From contig NZ_BDCJ01000018.1 in NCBI RefSeq assembly GCF_001613445.1, positions 62,001 through 126,000 of the forward strand: 64,000 nt of DNA. Direction: 5' to 3'. Shown piece after piece: positions 25,718-34,338 of this stretch. Numbering within the stretch: the stretch's first letter is position 1; each line of letters opens with the position of its first letter. The stretch comes from Nocardia grenadensis NBRC 108939 (GTDB taxonomy: Bacteria > Actinomycetota > Actinomycetes > Mycobacteriales > Mycobacteriaceae). The notes below the pieces were generated by a model. That model did not search any database, was not told the origin of the DNA, and saw only the letters and a program-made list of their open reading frames with translations. The position numbers and the translations under genes are program-made.

Positions 25718-27061
25718 ATGGGGACCGACAGCACCGGCGACGACCCGGGCGCACACGCCGTACCGGACGAGACGGGCGATACCGACACCCGCGCCCGGGT
25801 GCGGCGCCGTATCCGTATCTGGGCCGGTCCGATCGTGGTGGTCACGCTGCTGATGGCACTGTTGTCGACGATGTATCTGGGCTACGTCGTCAACCCGGAA
25901 GAGAATCTGCATGATTTCCCGATCGCGCTGGTGAACCAGGACGACGGCGATATCCGCGATGGACAGCAGATCGATATCGGTGATCAGATCACCGCGGCGC
26001 TCACCGAGCGTGTCCCGGCCGACAAGGTGGATCTGCGCGTGACCGGTATCGGTGAGGCCCAGCGCCTGCTCGACAACGGCGAGGTCTACGGCGCGATCAT
26101 CCTGCCCAGCGATCTGTCCAAACGACTGTCGATCCTCGGTGCGGGCAGTGTGGTGCCCGGCGATATCCAGCAGCCGGTGATCACCGTGGTGACCAATCCG
26201 CGTACCGGGACCTTCGCCACCCAGATCACCCAGCTCATCGCCCGGCAGGCGCTCACCCAGGTGAACGCCGAGGTCGGCAGACAACTCACCGCAACTGTCG
26301 ACAGCGAGCTGAGTTCCGGCCCAGGTGGCGGCACCCAGGTCTCCGGCGCGTCCAGGCTGATACTGGCCGAACCGATCGATGTGCTCATCGAGCAGTACCG
26401 GCCGCTTCCGGAAGGGACCGGGCAGGGCCTGTCCGCGTTCTTCTACACCCTGCTGGTGGTGCTGGCCGGTTTCACCGGCGCCATGATCGTGCACACCATG
26501 GTGGATTCGGCGCTCGGTTTCGTCCCCACCGAATATGGGCCGTGGTTCGTCCACCATCCGACCTCGCCGCATTCCCGGGCCCGCACCCTGCTGCTGAAGT
26601 GGGGGGTGATGGCCGTGGTGGCCCCGATCGCCTCCGGGTTGTTCGTCGGTATCGCCACCCTGCTGGACGTACCGCTCGAACACGGCCTGGCGCTGTTCCT
26701 CTTCGGCACCCTGGCGATCCTCGCGGTCGGGGTGACGGCACTGTCCGTACTCGCGGTGTTCGGCTCGGCGGGGCTGCTGATCAACCTGATCCTGTTCATC
26801 GTGCTCGGGCTGCCCTCGGCGGGCGCCACCATCCCGCTGGAGGCCACCCCGCACTACATGGCCTGGTTGGCCGCCTTCGAACCCATGCACCAGATCTACC
26901 TGGGCATCCGCGCCATCCTGTACTTCGACGCACACGGCAACCCCGGACTGGCGCGCGGGGTCTGGATGAGCCTGGCCGGGCTGGCCATCGGGCTGGTGCT
27001 GGGGCTCGTCTTCACGATCCTCTACGACCGCAAGGGCCTGGAGCGCCGCAGCGACCGCTGA
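25718..27061 (+). CDS. YhgE/Pip- or DUF3533-like ABC-2 type membrane protein
   Basis: 447 residues. One membrane helix near the N-terminus (WAGPIVVVTLLMALLSTMYLGYVVNP), a long extracytoplasmic region (about 60-245) beginning LHDFPIALVNQDDGDIRDG, the hallmark of YhgE/Pip and SNG1-like proteins, then five to six C-terminal membrane helices. These proteins resemble the permease part of ABC-2 exporters and are linked to export of lipids or toxins. No ATPase is adjacent. The ATG at 25718 follows a GGAGG site. Confidence 0.8.
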   Translation: MGTDSTGDDPGAHAVPDETGDTDTRARVRRRIRIWAGPIVVVTLLMALLSTMYLGYVVNPEENLHDFPIALVNQDDGDIRDGQQIDIGDQITAALTERVPADKVDLRVTGIGEAQRLLDNGEVYGAIILPSDLSKRLSILGAGSVVPGDIQQPVITVVTNPRTGTFATQITQLIARQALTQVNAEVGRQLTATVDSELSSGPGGGTQVSGASRLILAEPIDVLIEQYRPLPEGTGQGLSAFFYTLLVVLAGFTGAMIVHTMVDSALGFVPTEYGPWFVHHPTSPHSRARTLLLKWGVMAVVAPIASGLFVGIATLLDVPLEHGLALFLFGTLAILAVGVTALSVLAVFGSAGLLINLILFIVLGLPSAGATIPLEATPHYMAWLAAFEPMHQIYLGIRAILYFDAHGNPGLARGVWMSLAGLAIGLVLGLVFTILYDRKGLERRSDR

Positions 27062-27148
27062 GCGTCGGCGCGGCTCCGGCCGGCGACACCGGCCGTCTGC
27101 GCAAGATCGGTCAAGCGCACCGGCCGGCCGATCCGTCAGACTCGACGG

Positions 27149-28069
27149 GTGAACAACCGACGGGACCGACTGCGGGAACTGCTCGACGCCGTTCTCGACG
27201 AAGACAACACCACGCTCGGGCAGATGGCCGCCGACGCGTACAGCTCGCGGTATCACTTCGCACGGCAGTTCAGCCGCGGAACCGGCGAGTCCCCGGTGGG
27301 CCTGCGGCGGCGCGTGCTGCTCGAGCGCGCGTGCTGGCAACTCGGCGGCGGCGCGGCGGTCACCGAGGTGGCCTTCGCCGCGGGCTACGACACGGTGGAA
27401 GGGTTCAGCAGGGCGTTCACCCGTGCGTTCGGTCACCCGCCGAGTGCGACCCCGCCGCTGACGGGCCGGACACCGCGCTGGCTGCCCGCGGCGAACGGCA
27501 TCCACTTCCACCCGCCCATGTCGCTGTGGGTGGAGGGTGAACCGAGAGGACGATCCGATATGGACCCGACCGCGCTGCTGCTGCACCACGACCTCGAGGA
27601 CACCGCCCTCCTGGTGAAGGCGGCCGCCGGATTGACCGAGGAACAGTACCGGCGGCCCCGGGGCAGCACCGGGACCGTGCTGCCCTGGGACGGTCCCGAG
27701 GACTCGGTCGCCGCGGTATTGCACCATCTGATCCGCAGCAAGGAGTGCTGGCTGGCCTCGATCGAAGGCGCCGACACGCCGGTAGCCGGCGGCGACGACC
27801 CGCCCGCGCTCGCGGCCCGCCTCGACGAGGTGGGTCCGCGGTGGCTGGATACGGTCCGCGAGATCGATCGGCGCGGCGGCTGGGGCGACACCCTGATCGA
27901 TGCGCTGTGCGAGCCGCCGGAGAGTTTCGTCCTCGGCAGCGTGGTCGCGCATGTGCTCACCTACTCCGCGTATCGCCGCCAGCTGGTGCGGTACTGGATA
28001 CGCGGTACCGCACCCGATGATCCCGTCGGATGGGGCGACCCGATCGACTGGCTGCGAAGGAGAGAGTGA
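27149..28069 (+). CDS. AraC-type HTH fused to a DinB-like domain
   Basis: 306 residues. The N-terminal half (about 5-95) is an AraC/XylS double HTH: TTLGQMAADAYSSRYHFARQFSRGTGESPVGLRRRVLLERA and then AVTEVAFAAGYDTVEGFSRAFTRAFGHPP. The C-terminal half (about 135-300) is a DinB/DUF664-like four-helix bundle with metal-binding-type histidines (DPTALLLHHDLEDT, VLHHLIRSKECWL, SVVAHVLTYSAYRRQLVRYW). The architecture suggests a regulator whose sensing domain derives from a DinB-type thiol-transferase or metal-binding fold. It ends at the base before the ATG of the next gene, with which it must be co-transcribed. The GTG start has CAGACT 6 nt upstream. Confidence 0.82.
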   Translation: MNNRRDRLRELLDAVLDEDNTTLGQMAADAYSSRYHFARQFSRGTGESPVGLRRRVLLERACWQLGGGAAVTEVAFAAGYDTVEGFSRAFTRAFGHPPSATPPLTGRTPRWLPAANGIHFHPPMSLWVEGEPRGRSDMDPTALLLHHDLEDTALLVKAAAGLTEEQYRRPRGSTGTVLPWDGPEDSVAAVLHHLIRSKECWLASIEGADTPVAGGDDPPALAARLDEVGPRWLDTVREIDRRGGWGDTLIDALCEPPESFVLGSVVAHVLTYSAYRRQLVRYWIRGTAPDDPVGWGDPIDWLRRRE

Positions 28070-28630
28070 ATGACCACCCCGGCGACCGGACCCCGGACCA
28101 TCTACTACACGGCGACCAGCCTCGACGGCTTCATCGCCACCCCCGACCACTCGCTGGACTGGCTGCTGTCCCGGGAGGCCGACAACGACAACGGCCCCAT
28201 GGGAATGACCGAGTTCATGGCCGGTGTCGGCGCGATCGTCATGGGCGCCAACACCTACCAGTGGCTGCTCGACAACGAGGCCGGGCGACCCTGGCCCTAC
28301 GAGGTAGCGACCTGGGTCTGCACCCATCGCGAATTCGCCCCGCGCACCGATGGCGATGTGCGATTCACCCAGGATCCGGTCGAACTCGTCCACAAGTCGA
28401 TGACCGAGGCGGCGGCCGGTAAGAACCTGTGGGTCGTCGGCGGCGGCGAACTGGCGGGACAGTTCGCCGATCGCGGCCTGCTCGACGAGGTGATCGTCTC
28501 GATCGCGCCGGTGACCCTGGGCGCCGGCGCACCGCTGCTGCCACGCCGGCTGGAGCTGCGGGTCGACGAGGTGGCCGGCAACGGGGAATTCGCCTGCGTG
28601 CGCTACACGGTGGTCGCGCCGAACGAATGA
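28070..28630 (+). CDS. Dihydrofolate reductase-family (RibD C-terminal-like) protein
   Basis: 186 residues of the RibD_C/DHFR fold: TIYYTATSLDGFIATPDHSLDWL at the N-terminus, IVMGANTYQWLL in the middle and NLWVVGGGELAGQFADRGLLDEVIVSIAPVTLGAGAPLLP near the end, which is the NADPH-binding signature of the group. Standalone members of this family are common in actinobacteria and rarely characterised; it is not expected to be the folate enzyme. It immediately follows the AraC-DinB gene, which may control it. Confidence 0.85.
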   Translation: MTTPATGPRTIYYTATSLDGFIATPDHSLDWLLSREADNDNGPMGMTEFMAGVGAIVMGANTYQWLLDNEAGRPWPYEVATWVCTHREFAPRTDGDVRFTQDPVELVHKSMTEAAAGKNLWVVGGGELAGQFADRGLLDEVIVSIAPVTLGAGAPLLPRRLELRVDEVAGNGEFACVRYTVVAPNE

Positions 28631-28635
28631 ACGGC

Positions 28636-28668
28636 GCGGTGCGGTCGGCCGGGGGGCGACCGCACCGC
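28636..28668 (+). terminator. Strong hairpin after the DHFR-family gene
   Basis: GCGGTGCGGTCG (28636-28647) pairs perfectly with CGACCGCACCGC (28657-28668), starting 5 nt after the stop codon. No T-tract follows. Probable terminator. Confidence 0.6.
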
Positions 28669-28941
28669 CCGGCGGATGCGGGCGGCGAAACCACCGCGAT
28701 CCGCGCCAGGCCGGACGCGAAGGTCACACCCGGACGCACACGGACCGAGCGAATGCGGAGGTACCCGGATCGGCGCGATCGGCGAGCCCCCTCGGCAGCC
28801 CGCGCCCGGCCGGCGCCGACGCGAAGCCACGCGGACGACACACGGCCGGAGCGAGGGTCGCGGTACGCACAGAGCGCACGGCCGGAGCGAGCGCGGAGTT
28901 CGCCCGGAAAGCACCTGGCCGGCGCGGAGGCGGCGGTACGC
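28669..28941. other. GC-rich gap with no recognisable gene
   Basis: Frames across it are Arg/Pro/Ala-rich without ribosome binding sites or domain motifs. A short direct repeat, CACGGCCGGAGCGAG, occurs twice near 28843 and 28879. Nothing else stands out. Confidence 0.6.
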
Positions 28942-29619
28942 CTACCCGGAGGAAACCGAGGCCGTCCAGGAGGCGAAGGCGCTGGGGTTGCGCGTCTGCA
29001 GCAGGACCCGGCCGGGACCGACGAAGTCGAAGACCAGGCCTTCACCGGATTTGAGCGACTGGAGAGAGCGACCGGAGACCGCGCGCCGGATGGTGAACCG
29101 GATCGACAGATCGTAGGCGACCACATGCCCGGTATCGATGGTGACCGGCTCGCCGGGCGCCAGATCGATGACATCGATGGCTCCGAATACGCCGACCACG
29201 ACTTCGCCCTGGCCCGAGGCGCGCAGGCCGAAGCCGCCCTCACCGCCGAACAGATTGGCGAAACCACCCCATTTGCTCTCCACCTGGACGCCGGTCGAAT
29301 TGGCGATCCAGCCGCCGCGGCTGATGAAATACGGCCGGTCCGGAGCGATCTGCAGTGCGAGCATGTCCCCGGGCAGCGAAGGCGCCACATCCACCCAGCC
29401 GCCCTGCTGCGGCGCGGTGAAGGTGGAGACGAAAAACGATTCACCCGACAACATCAACCGTCTCATACCGGCCAGGACGCCGCCCTCGGCCTTGGCCTCC
29501 AGGCCGACTCCTGCCGAATGCGCCACCATGGCACCGGATTCCACGCGGACCGGCTCACCGCCCGCGAGGACACACCGGGCAACCGTCGACGACGGGTTGT
29601 GCCGCAGTTCAACTTTCAT
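28942..29619 (-). CDS. AIM24/TIGR00266-family protein
   Basis: 225 residues of the single-domain beta-rich AIM24 family (a TRAP-like double-psi/beta-sandwich). MKVELRHNPSSTVARCVLAGGEPVRVESGAMVAHS is the typical start; SGESFFVSTFTAPQQGGWVDVAPSLPGDM and LYVDTGHVVAYD-like VTIDTGHVVAYDLSIRF segments follow. No catalytic residues are known for the family; the biochemical role is unknown. It stands alone, convergent with the preceding gene. The ArsC-type gene lies downstream on the same strand in the reverse direction of numbering. Confidence 0.85.
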   Translation of the reverse strand: MKVELRHNPSSTVARCVLAGGEPVRVESGAMVAHSAGVGLEAKAEGGVLAGMRRLMLSGESFFVSTFTAPQQGGWVDVAPSLPGDMLALQIAPDRPYFISRGGWIANSTGVQVESKWGGFANLFGGEGGFGLRASGQGEVVVGVFGAIDVIDLAPGEPVTIDTGHVVAYDLSIRFTIRRAVSGRSLQSLKSGEGLVFDFVGPGRVLLQTRNPSAFASWTASVSSG

Positions 29620-29692
29620 GAGCCGACACTACCGCCACCGCGGGTGAGAGTCCGCCAACGTTAGCGCTACACCCCGGCGAACCGCCGCGGAC

Positions 29693-30058
29693 TCAGCCCA
29701 GCGAATCCAGAGCTTCCGCGTCCCGGGCGATGACCCCACGCCCGGCGGTGAACACGAGCGGACGCTGGATCAGCCGCGGATGCTCGGTCAGCGCCGCGAG
29801 CCAGCGGTCCCGGTCCGCCTCGGTCCGGCCCCACGCGGCCATACCCAGTTCCTTCGCGATATCCTCACCGGTGCGGGTGATATCCCAGGGTTGCGCGCCG
29901 AGCCGGTCGAGTGCCGCACGGAGTTCCGCGACGGTGGGCGGCTCGTCGAGGTACCGGCGGACCGAATACTCGATGCCGGCGGCGTCCAGATGGGCCACGG
30001 CGGCCCGGCTCTTGCTGCAGCGCGGGTTATGCCAGATCTCGGTCTCCGGAGTGCTCAT
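29693..30058 (-). CDS. ArsC/Spx-fold reductase-like protein
   Basis: 121 residues of the ArsC family (thioredoxin fold). WHNPRCSKSR places the single nucleophilic Cys at position 14 with the phosphate-loop-like RCSKSR; RPLVFTAGRGVIARDAEALDSL is the family's C-terminus. The YfgD/ArsC group uses glutaredoxin or other thiols to reduce arsenate, but many members are not arsenate reductases. No ars genes are nearby, so a general thiol role is equally likely. It sits 18 bp upstream of the end of the GT39 gene's neighbour region on the same strand, possibly co-transcribed with it. Confidence 0.82.
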   Translation of the reverse strand: MSTPETEIWHNPRCSKSRAAVAHLDAAGIEYSVRRYLDEPPTVAELRAALDRLGAQPWDITRTGEDIAKELGMAAWGRTEADRDRWLAALTEHPRLIQRPLVFTAGRGVIARDAEALDSLG

Positions 30059-30076
30059 GAGGGTGAGCGTAGCCCG

Positions 30077-31612
30077 CTACAGGTGCATCCATTCCGGCCA
30101 CACCTGCGACCACGCCCGCCGGGGCTGCGCGCATTTCCAGAGCGTGACATCGCGGGTGTTGCCCAGGAAGCCGAGCCGGGTGTCGACGTGGCCGATCGGT
30201 TCGAGGGTGGCGAACTGCGCGCGCAACAGGTGCTCGTCGCCGCCGACACACACCAGGGTGGTGGCCGATTCGGCGGGCGCGCCGAAATATCCGAAACCGC
30301 GCGAGGGACTGTGCACCTGCGGCAATTCCGTCCGCGCCAGCTGATCCAATGCACCTGCCTGCCAGTAGCTTTCCGTGATCACCGCCGATCGAGCCTGTTC
30401 GGCCGCGGGCAGCGAGCGGTAGGCCGTCACCACCGCGTCCGCCAGTTCGGTCCAGCCGAATTCGCCGTACAACCCGATGTTCAACGCGGCCTCGGTATCG
30501 TTCGCGGGCGGGTCGATCGCGTCGGGTTCCCGCCAGGGTGTGGAGCCGGCGATCAGGGCGAGCGATACCGCTACCACCGCCGCGCCCGAGCCGAGGAGCG
30601 CCCGCCGACGGGCCGATCCGACCCGCCGCACCGCCGCCGCCAGGGCGACCGCACCGGCCGCGAAGACCACGCCGTACATCCCGGCCAGATAGTAGACACG
30701 ACCACCGGAGACGAGGAACACCACGAGCAGCAGCACCGTGGCCACACCGAGGAAACGGTACGGGCGCAGCGATTCGTGCCGCAGCAGCGCCCACAGGCCG
30801 TAGCACAGCAGCACCGCGCCCAGCGCTCCCGCGAGCAGCACGGCCAAGGGTATGAAGGCCATCGGGCCGCCGGAGTACTGCTGTTCCGCGCGCACCACCG
30901 CACCCAGGCCCAGCTGGGGCCACCCGTGCCGGGCCTGCCAGAGCAGGGCGGGGACCGAGACCAGCAGCACGACCAGCCCGCCCACCCAGAGCAGCGGTCG
31001 GCGCACCAACTCCCGTGGACCGAAGACCAGTGAACTCGCCACCACCGCGAGCCAGAAGAAGGGGATCAGCCATTTGACCTGCATATCCAGCGCGGTGACG
31101 AGGGTGGCGGCGAACAGCAGCCCGTCGCGGCGGGTCCGCACCCAGCGCACCACCAGCCAGGCGATCAGTACCCACAGGGCGGAGTCGATCGCGTTGGTGG
31201 ACAGATTCTTGGCCTGCATGAGCAGGAACGGCGAGGTCGCGTAGCCGACGGCAGTCAGAACCTGGGCGCCGCGACCGCCACCGAACTCCCGCGCGACGAG
31301 TGCGGCGACCACGATCGCGGCCACCGTCAGGAGGATCGCGGGCAACCGCAGCACCAGCAGCGAACCCGGGGCGACGCTATCCCCCAGCGCCGCGAGCAGG
31401 GGCAGTACCGGGCCCTGATCGGCGTAGCCGAACGACAGCCGCCGACCCGCGGCCAGGAAGTACAGTTCGTCGCCGAAATAGCCGTATCGGGTCGCCGAGA
31501 GCAACAGGACGACGGCCGCCACGGCGGCCACACCGAGTACGGGGGCGGTGGCGAAGGGACGGTCGGCATACGCATCGGGCCGTGGCGGGACGGAATCGGT
31601 CATCGTGGTCAC
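30077..31612 (-). CDS. GT39/ArnT-like membrane glycosyltransferase
   Basis: 511 residues with about eleven to thirteen membrane helices. The first extracytoplasmic loop has YGYFGDELYFLAAGRRLSFGYADQGPV, the acidic DE motif of PMT-2/GT39 enzymes that use polyprenyl-phosphate sugars; the C-terminal soluble part (about 385-511) holds ESYWQAGALDQL and WKCAQPRRAW. It probably transfers a sugar to a lipid or protein on the outer face of the membrane. The GTG at 31612 was chosen because AGGAG lies 7 nt upstream; the ATG three codons later is a weaker alternative. Ends 18 bp before the ArsC-type gene. Confidence 0.85.
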   Translation of the reverse strand: MTTMTDSVPPRPDAYADRPFATAPVLGVAAVAAVVLLLSATRYGYFGDELYFLAAGRRLSFGYADQGPVLPLLAALGDSVAPGSLLVLRLPAILLTVAAIVVAALVAREFGGGRGAQVLTAVGYATSPFLLMQAKNLSTNAIDSALWVLIAWLVVRWVRTRRDGLLFAATLVTALDMQVKWLIPFFWLAVVASSLVFGPRELVRRPLLWVGGLVVLLVSVPALLWQARHGWPQLGLGAVVRAEQQYSGGPMAFIPLAVLLAGALGAVLLCYGLWALLRHESLRPYRFLGVATVLLLVVFLVSGGRVYYLAGMYGVVFAAGAVALAAAVRRVGSARRRALLGSGAAVVAVSLALIAGSTPWREPDAIDPPANDTEAALNIGLYGEFGWTELADAVVTAYRSLPAAEQARSAVITESYWQAGALDQLARTELPQVHSPSRGFGYFGAPAESATTLVCVGGDEHLLRAQFATLEPIGHVDTRLGFLGNTRDVTLWKCAQPRRAWSQVWPEWMHL

Positions 31613-31750
31613 GGAGGTACTCCTGGGTTTCGTGATACCTGGCCCTCGGAACATATCCGCGACCGCACCCCTCCGGCGTCCACCTATCGGTGGAATCCCG
31701 TCGGACACACGGTGTACCCGCGTACGCCGCGAGATGGACCCCGGCAACGA

Positions 31751-31784
31751 CCGAGGCCGCGCCCCCACGGGAGCGCGGCCTCGG
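31751..31784 (-). terminator. Terminator after mpa
   Basis: CCGAGGCCGCGC (31751-31762) and GCGCGGCCTCGG (31773-31784) form a perfect 12-bp stem with a 10-nt loop, 12 bp beyond the mpa stop. Confidence 0.7.
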
Positions 31785-31796
31785 TGTCGGTGCCGG

Positions 31797-33557
31797 TTAC
31801 AGGTACTGGCCGGTGTTCGACTCGGTGTCGATCGCCCGGCTGGCACTGGCGTTCTTCCCGGTGACCAGTGTGCGGATGTAGACGATCCGCTCGCCCTTCT
31901 TACCCGAGATACGGGCCCAGTCATCCGGATTCGTGGTGTTGGGCAGGTCCTCGTTCTCGGAGAACTCGTCCACGATCGAATCGTAGAGATGCTGGATCCG
32001 CAGACCCGGGTTACCGGTGTCGAGCACCGCCTTGATGGCGTACTTCTTGGACCGGTCCACGATGTTCTGGATCATGGCGCCGGAGTTGAAGTCCTTGAAG
32101 TACAGGACCTCCTTGTCGCCGTTGGCGTAGGTGACCTCCAGGAAGCGGTTGTCCTCGCTCTCGGCGTACATCCGGTCCACCACCCGCTCGATCATCGCGC
32201 GGACGCAGGCCACCTTGTCGCCCTTGAACTCCTCCAGATCGTCGGCGTGCAGCGGCAGCCCCTCGGTGAGGTACTTCGAGAAGATGTCCTGCGCGGATTC
32301 GGCGTCCGGCCGCTCGATCTTGATCTTCACGTCCAGGCGGCCGGGCCGCAGAATCGCGGGATCGATCATGTCCTCACGGTTGGAGGCGCCGATGACGATG
32401 ACGTTCTCCAGCCCTTCCACACCGTCGATCTCGCTCAGCAGCTGCGGTACCACCGTGGTCTCCACATCCGAGGAGACACCGGAACCACGGGTGCGGAAGA
32501 TCGAGTCCATCTCATCGAAGAACACGATCACCGGCGTCCCTTCCGACGCCTTCTCCCGGGCCCGCTGGAAGATGATCCGGATATGGCGTTCGGTCTCACC
32601 GACGAACTTGTTCAGCAGCTCGGGACCCTTGATGTTCAGGAAGTAGGACTTCGCCTCCTTGGCATCCTCGCCACGGGCCTCGGCGATCTTCTTGGCCAGC
32701 GAGTTCGCCACCGCCTTGGCGATCAGCGTCTTACCGCAGCCGGGCGGACCGTAGAGCAGCACACCCTTGGGTGGGCGCAGCGCGTACTCGCGGAAGAGAT
32801 CCTTGTGCAGGAACGGCAGCTCCACGGCGTCGCGGATCTGCTCGATCTGGCGCCCGAGACCACCGATGTCCTCGTATCCGACGTCGGGAACCTCTTCCAG
32901 CACCAGATCCTCGACCTCGGCCTTGGGGATGCGTTCGAACGCGAACCCGGCCTTCGTATCGACCAGCAGGGAGTCACCGGGCCGCAGCTTGCGGATCGGT
33001 GAGTCCGGATCGGCCAGATCATCGGCGTCGGCGAGTTTGGCCAGTGGACCGGACAGCCAGACCACCCGCTCCTCGTCGGCATGCCCGACGACCAGCGCGC
33101 GGCGGCCTCCGTCGAGGATCTCCCGCAGCGTGCCGATCTCCCCGATCGCGTCGAACATGCCGGCCTCGACCACCGTCAGCGCCTCGTTGAGGCGGACGGT
33201 CTGGCCGTAGGCCAGGGTCGTGGTCTCGATGTTCGGCGAGCAGGTCAATCGCATCTTGCGGCCGGAGGTGAAGACGTCGACGGTCTGATCCTCGTACACC
33301 CCGATCAGAATCCCGTAACCGCTCGGTGGCTGACCGAGCCGGTCGACCTCCTCACGCAACGCGACGAGCTGCTGCCGCGCTTCTTTCAGGGTATCCATCA
33401 GCTTGGTGTTGCGAATGGTCAGCGAATCGATACGGGCTTCCAATTCCCGTGTGCGATCCGGTGAGTCGGCGAGTTGCCTCCGGAGTGCAGCCGCTTCGGC
33501 GCGTACTGCCTCGAGTTCTCTCCAGGCCGCCGAATCCGAATTCTCGATGGGGCTCAT
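31797..33557 (-). CDS. mpa: Proteasomal AAA ATPase Mpa (ARC)
   Basis: 586 residues. A hexameric unfoldase that recognises pupylated proteins and feeds them to the 20S core. An N-terminal coiled coil (about 12-75) binds Pup, two OB folds span about 78-220, and the AAA domain has Walker A GPPGCGKT (270-277) and the FFDEMDSIFRTRG Walker B region. It ends in GQYL, the C-terminal tag that docks into the alpha ring. The ATG at 33557 follows GGGAGGAG; a longer start would add a non-conserved tail. Distance from dop is about 7.5 kb here, much more than in M. tuberculosis. Confidence 0.97.
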   Translation of the reverse strand: MSPIENSDSAAWRELEAVRAEAAALRRQLADSPDRTRELEARIDSLTIRNTKLMDTLKEARQQLVALREEVDRLGQPPSGYGILIGVYEDQTVDVFTSGRKMRLTCSPNIETTTLAYGQTVRLNEALTVVEAGMFDAIGEIGTLREILDGGRRALVVGHADEERVVWLSGPLAKLADADDLADPDSPIRKLRPGDSLLVDTKAGFAFERIPKAEVEDLVLEEVPDVGYEDIGGLGRQIEQIRDAVELPFLHKDLFREYALRPPKGVLLYGPPGCGKTLIAKAVANSLAKKIAEARGEDAKEAKSYFLNIKGPELLNKFVGETERHIRIIFQRAREKASEGTPVIVFFDEMDSIFRTRGSGVSSDVETTVVPQLLSEIDGVEGLENVIVIGASNREDMIDPAILRPGRLDVKIKIERPDAESAQDIFSKYLTEGLPLHADDLEEFKGDKVACVRAMIERVVDRMYAESEDNRFLEVTYANGDKEVLYFKDFNSGAMIQNIVDRSKKYAIKAVLDTGNPGLRIQHLYDSIVDEFSENEDLPNTTNPDDWARISGKKGERIVYIRTLVTGKNASASRAIDTESNTGQYL

Positions 33558-33674
33558 GTGCTGCTCCTCCCAGTCCCGGTCTATCAACGCTACCGGGCGC
33601 GGCCCGTTTGCGCTGTCCGACACGATTTCGTCGTGATCACATCTGGTCCGCGGCCCTCTGCAGGTCACACCATG

Positions 33675-33693
33675 TTAGCCTCCCCTAACCCAA
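33675..33693. promoter_or_regulatory. IdeR/DmdR-like iron box before the His-rich lipoprotein
   Basis: TTAGCCTCCCCTAACCCAA matches the actinobacterial 19-bp iron box (TTAGGTTAGGCTAACCTAA) at 13 positions. It sits 43 bp before the lipoprotein ATG and in the mpa-divergent promoter region. A moderate match, so only a candidate. Confidence 0.35.
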
Positions 33694-33736
33694 CAATGGT
33701 GGGCACGCTCACCGACTAGCCGAAAGGTTGCCAGAT

Positions 33737-34273
33737 ATGCAACTTCCCGCACGGACACGGCGATTGTCCCGCGTCGCGGCGGCTACCGCCGCGGCCGCCG
33801 CCCTGGCGCTGGGCCTCACGGCCTGCGGGTCCGACGACGGCGGCGATACCGCCGCCGCCAGCAGTGTCGCGGTCTCCACCAGCGCCGCGGCGCACGACCA
33901 CGATGACGATCACGGTGAGACCGCGCCCGCGCCCACCGCGGCGAGCCTACAGGCCGGCCTCGAGCAGATCACCAACCCGGATATCCCGGTGGACGAGAAG
34001 GTGAAGCTGATCGACGACGGCGAGAACCGGCGGGACATGCTCGAGAAGCTCAATGCCGCCCTGCAGACCTATCGCGGGATCAGCTACCAGGTCGACGAGG
34101 TCACCGTCGACGGCGATACCGCCACCGGCCGGACCACCATCACCAGTCCCTCCGGTCAGAGCGCACCGCCCATGCCGCTGACCTGGGAATACGAGGACGG
34201 CACCTGGAAGCTGTCGGACGCGAGCGCCTGTGTGCTGTTCGGGTTCGCGCAGCTCCCCTGCTCCCCCGCCTGA
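33737..34273 (+). CDS. Lipoprotein, LppK-like, with His/Asp cluster
   Basis: 178 residues. Signal peptide with lipobox LTAC, lipidated Cys30. Residues 53-59 read HDHDDDH, a cluster suited to binding divalent metal. The mature domain (about 70-178) is small and alpha/beta, like an NTF2/SnoaL-type or lipoprotein LppK-family fold: ASLQAGLEQITNPDIPVDEKVKLIDDGEN and later MPLTWEYEDGTWKLSDASACVL. Position beside mpa and trmI corresponds to lppK (Rv2116). The ATG at 33737 follows GAAAGG at a 9-nt distance. Function unknown; metal binding is an inference from the cluster and from the iron-box-like site upstream. Confidence 0.8.
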   Translation: MQLPARTRRLSRVAAATAAAAALALGLTACGSDDGGDTAAASSVAVSTSAAAHDHDDDHGETAPAPTAASLQAGLEQITNPDIPVDEKVKLIDDGENRRDMLEKLNAALQTYRGISYQVDEVTVDGDTATGRTTITSPSGQSAPPMPLTWEYEDGTWKLSDASACVLFGFAQLPCSPA

Positions 34274-34278
34274 CCACG

Positions 34279-34311
34279 ACGGGGCCACGGGAGCCGGTGA
34301 TCCGGCCCCGT
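34279..34311. terminator. Hairpin between convergent lipoprotein and trmI genes
   Basis: ACGGGGCC (34279-34286) pairs with GGCCCCGT (34304-34311), with flanking CCACG/TGG adding partial pairing. Probably bidirectional. Confidence 0.55.
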
Positions 34312-34338
34312 GGTCCCGCGACCGTCCGTAGCGCCCGC

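Noticed and set aside
24311..28393. A 1360-codon open frame on the minus strand
   Set aside because: It is antisense to four convincing genes, has no domain motif and is rich in Arg/Gln/His/Pro as expected of a high-GC shadow frame.
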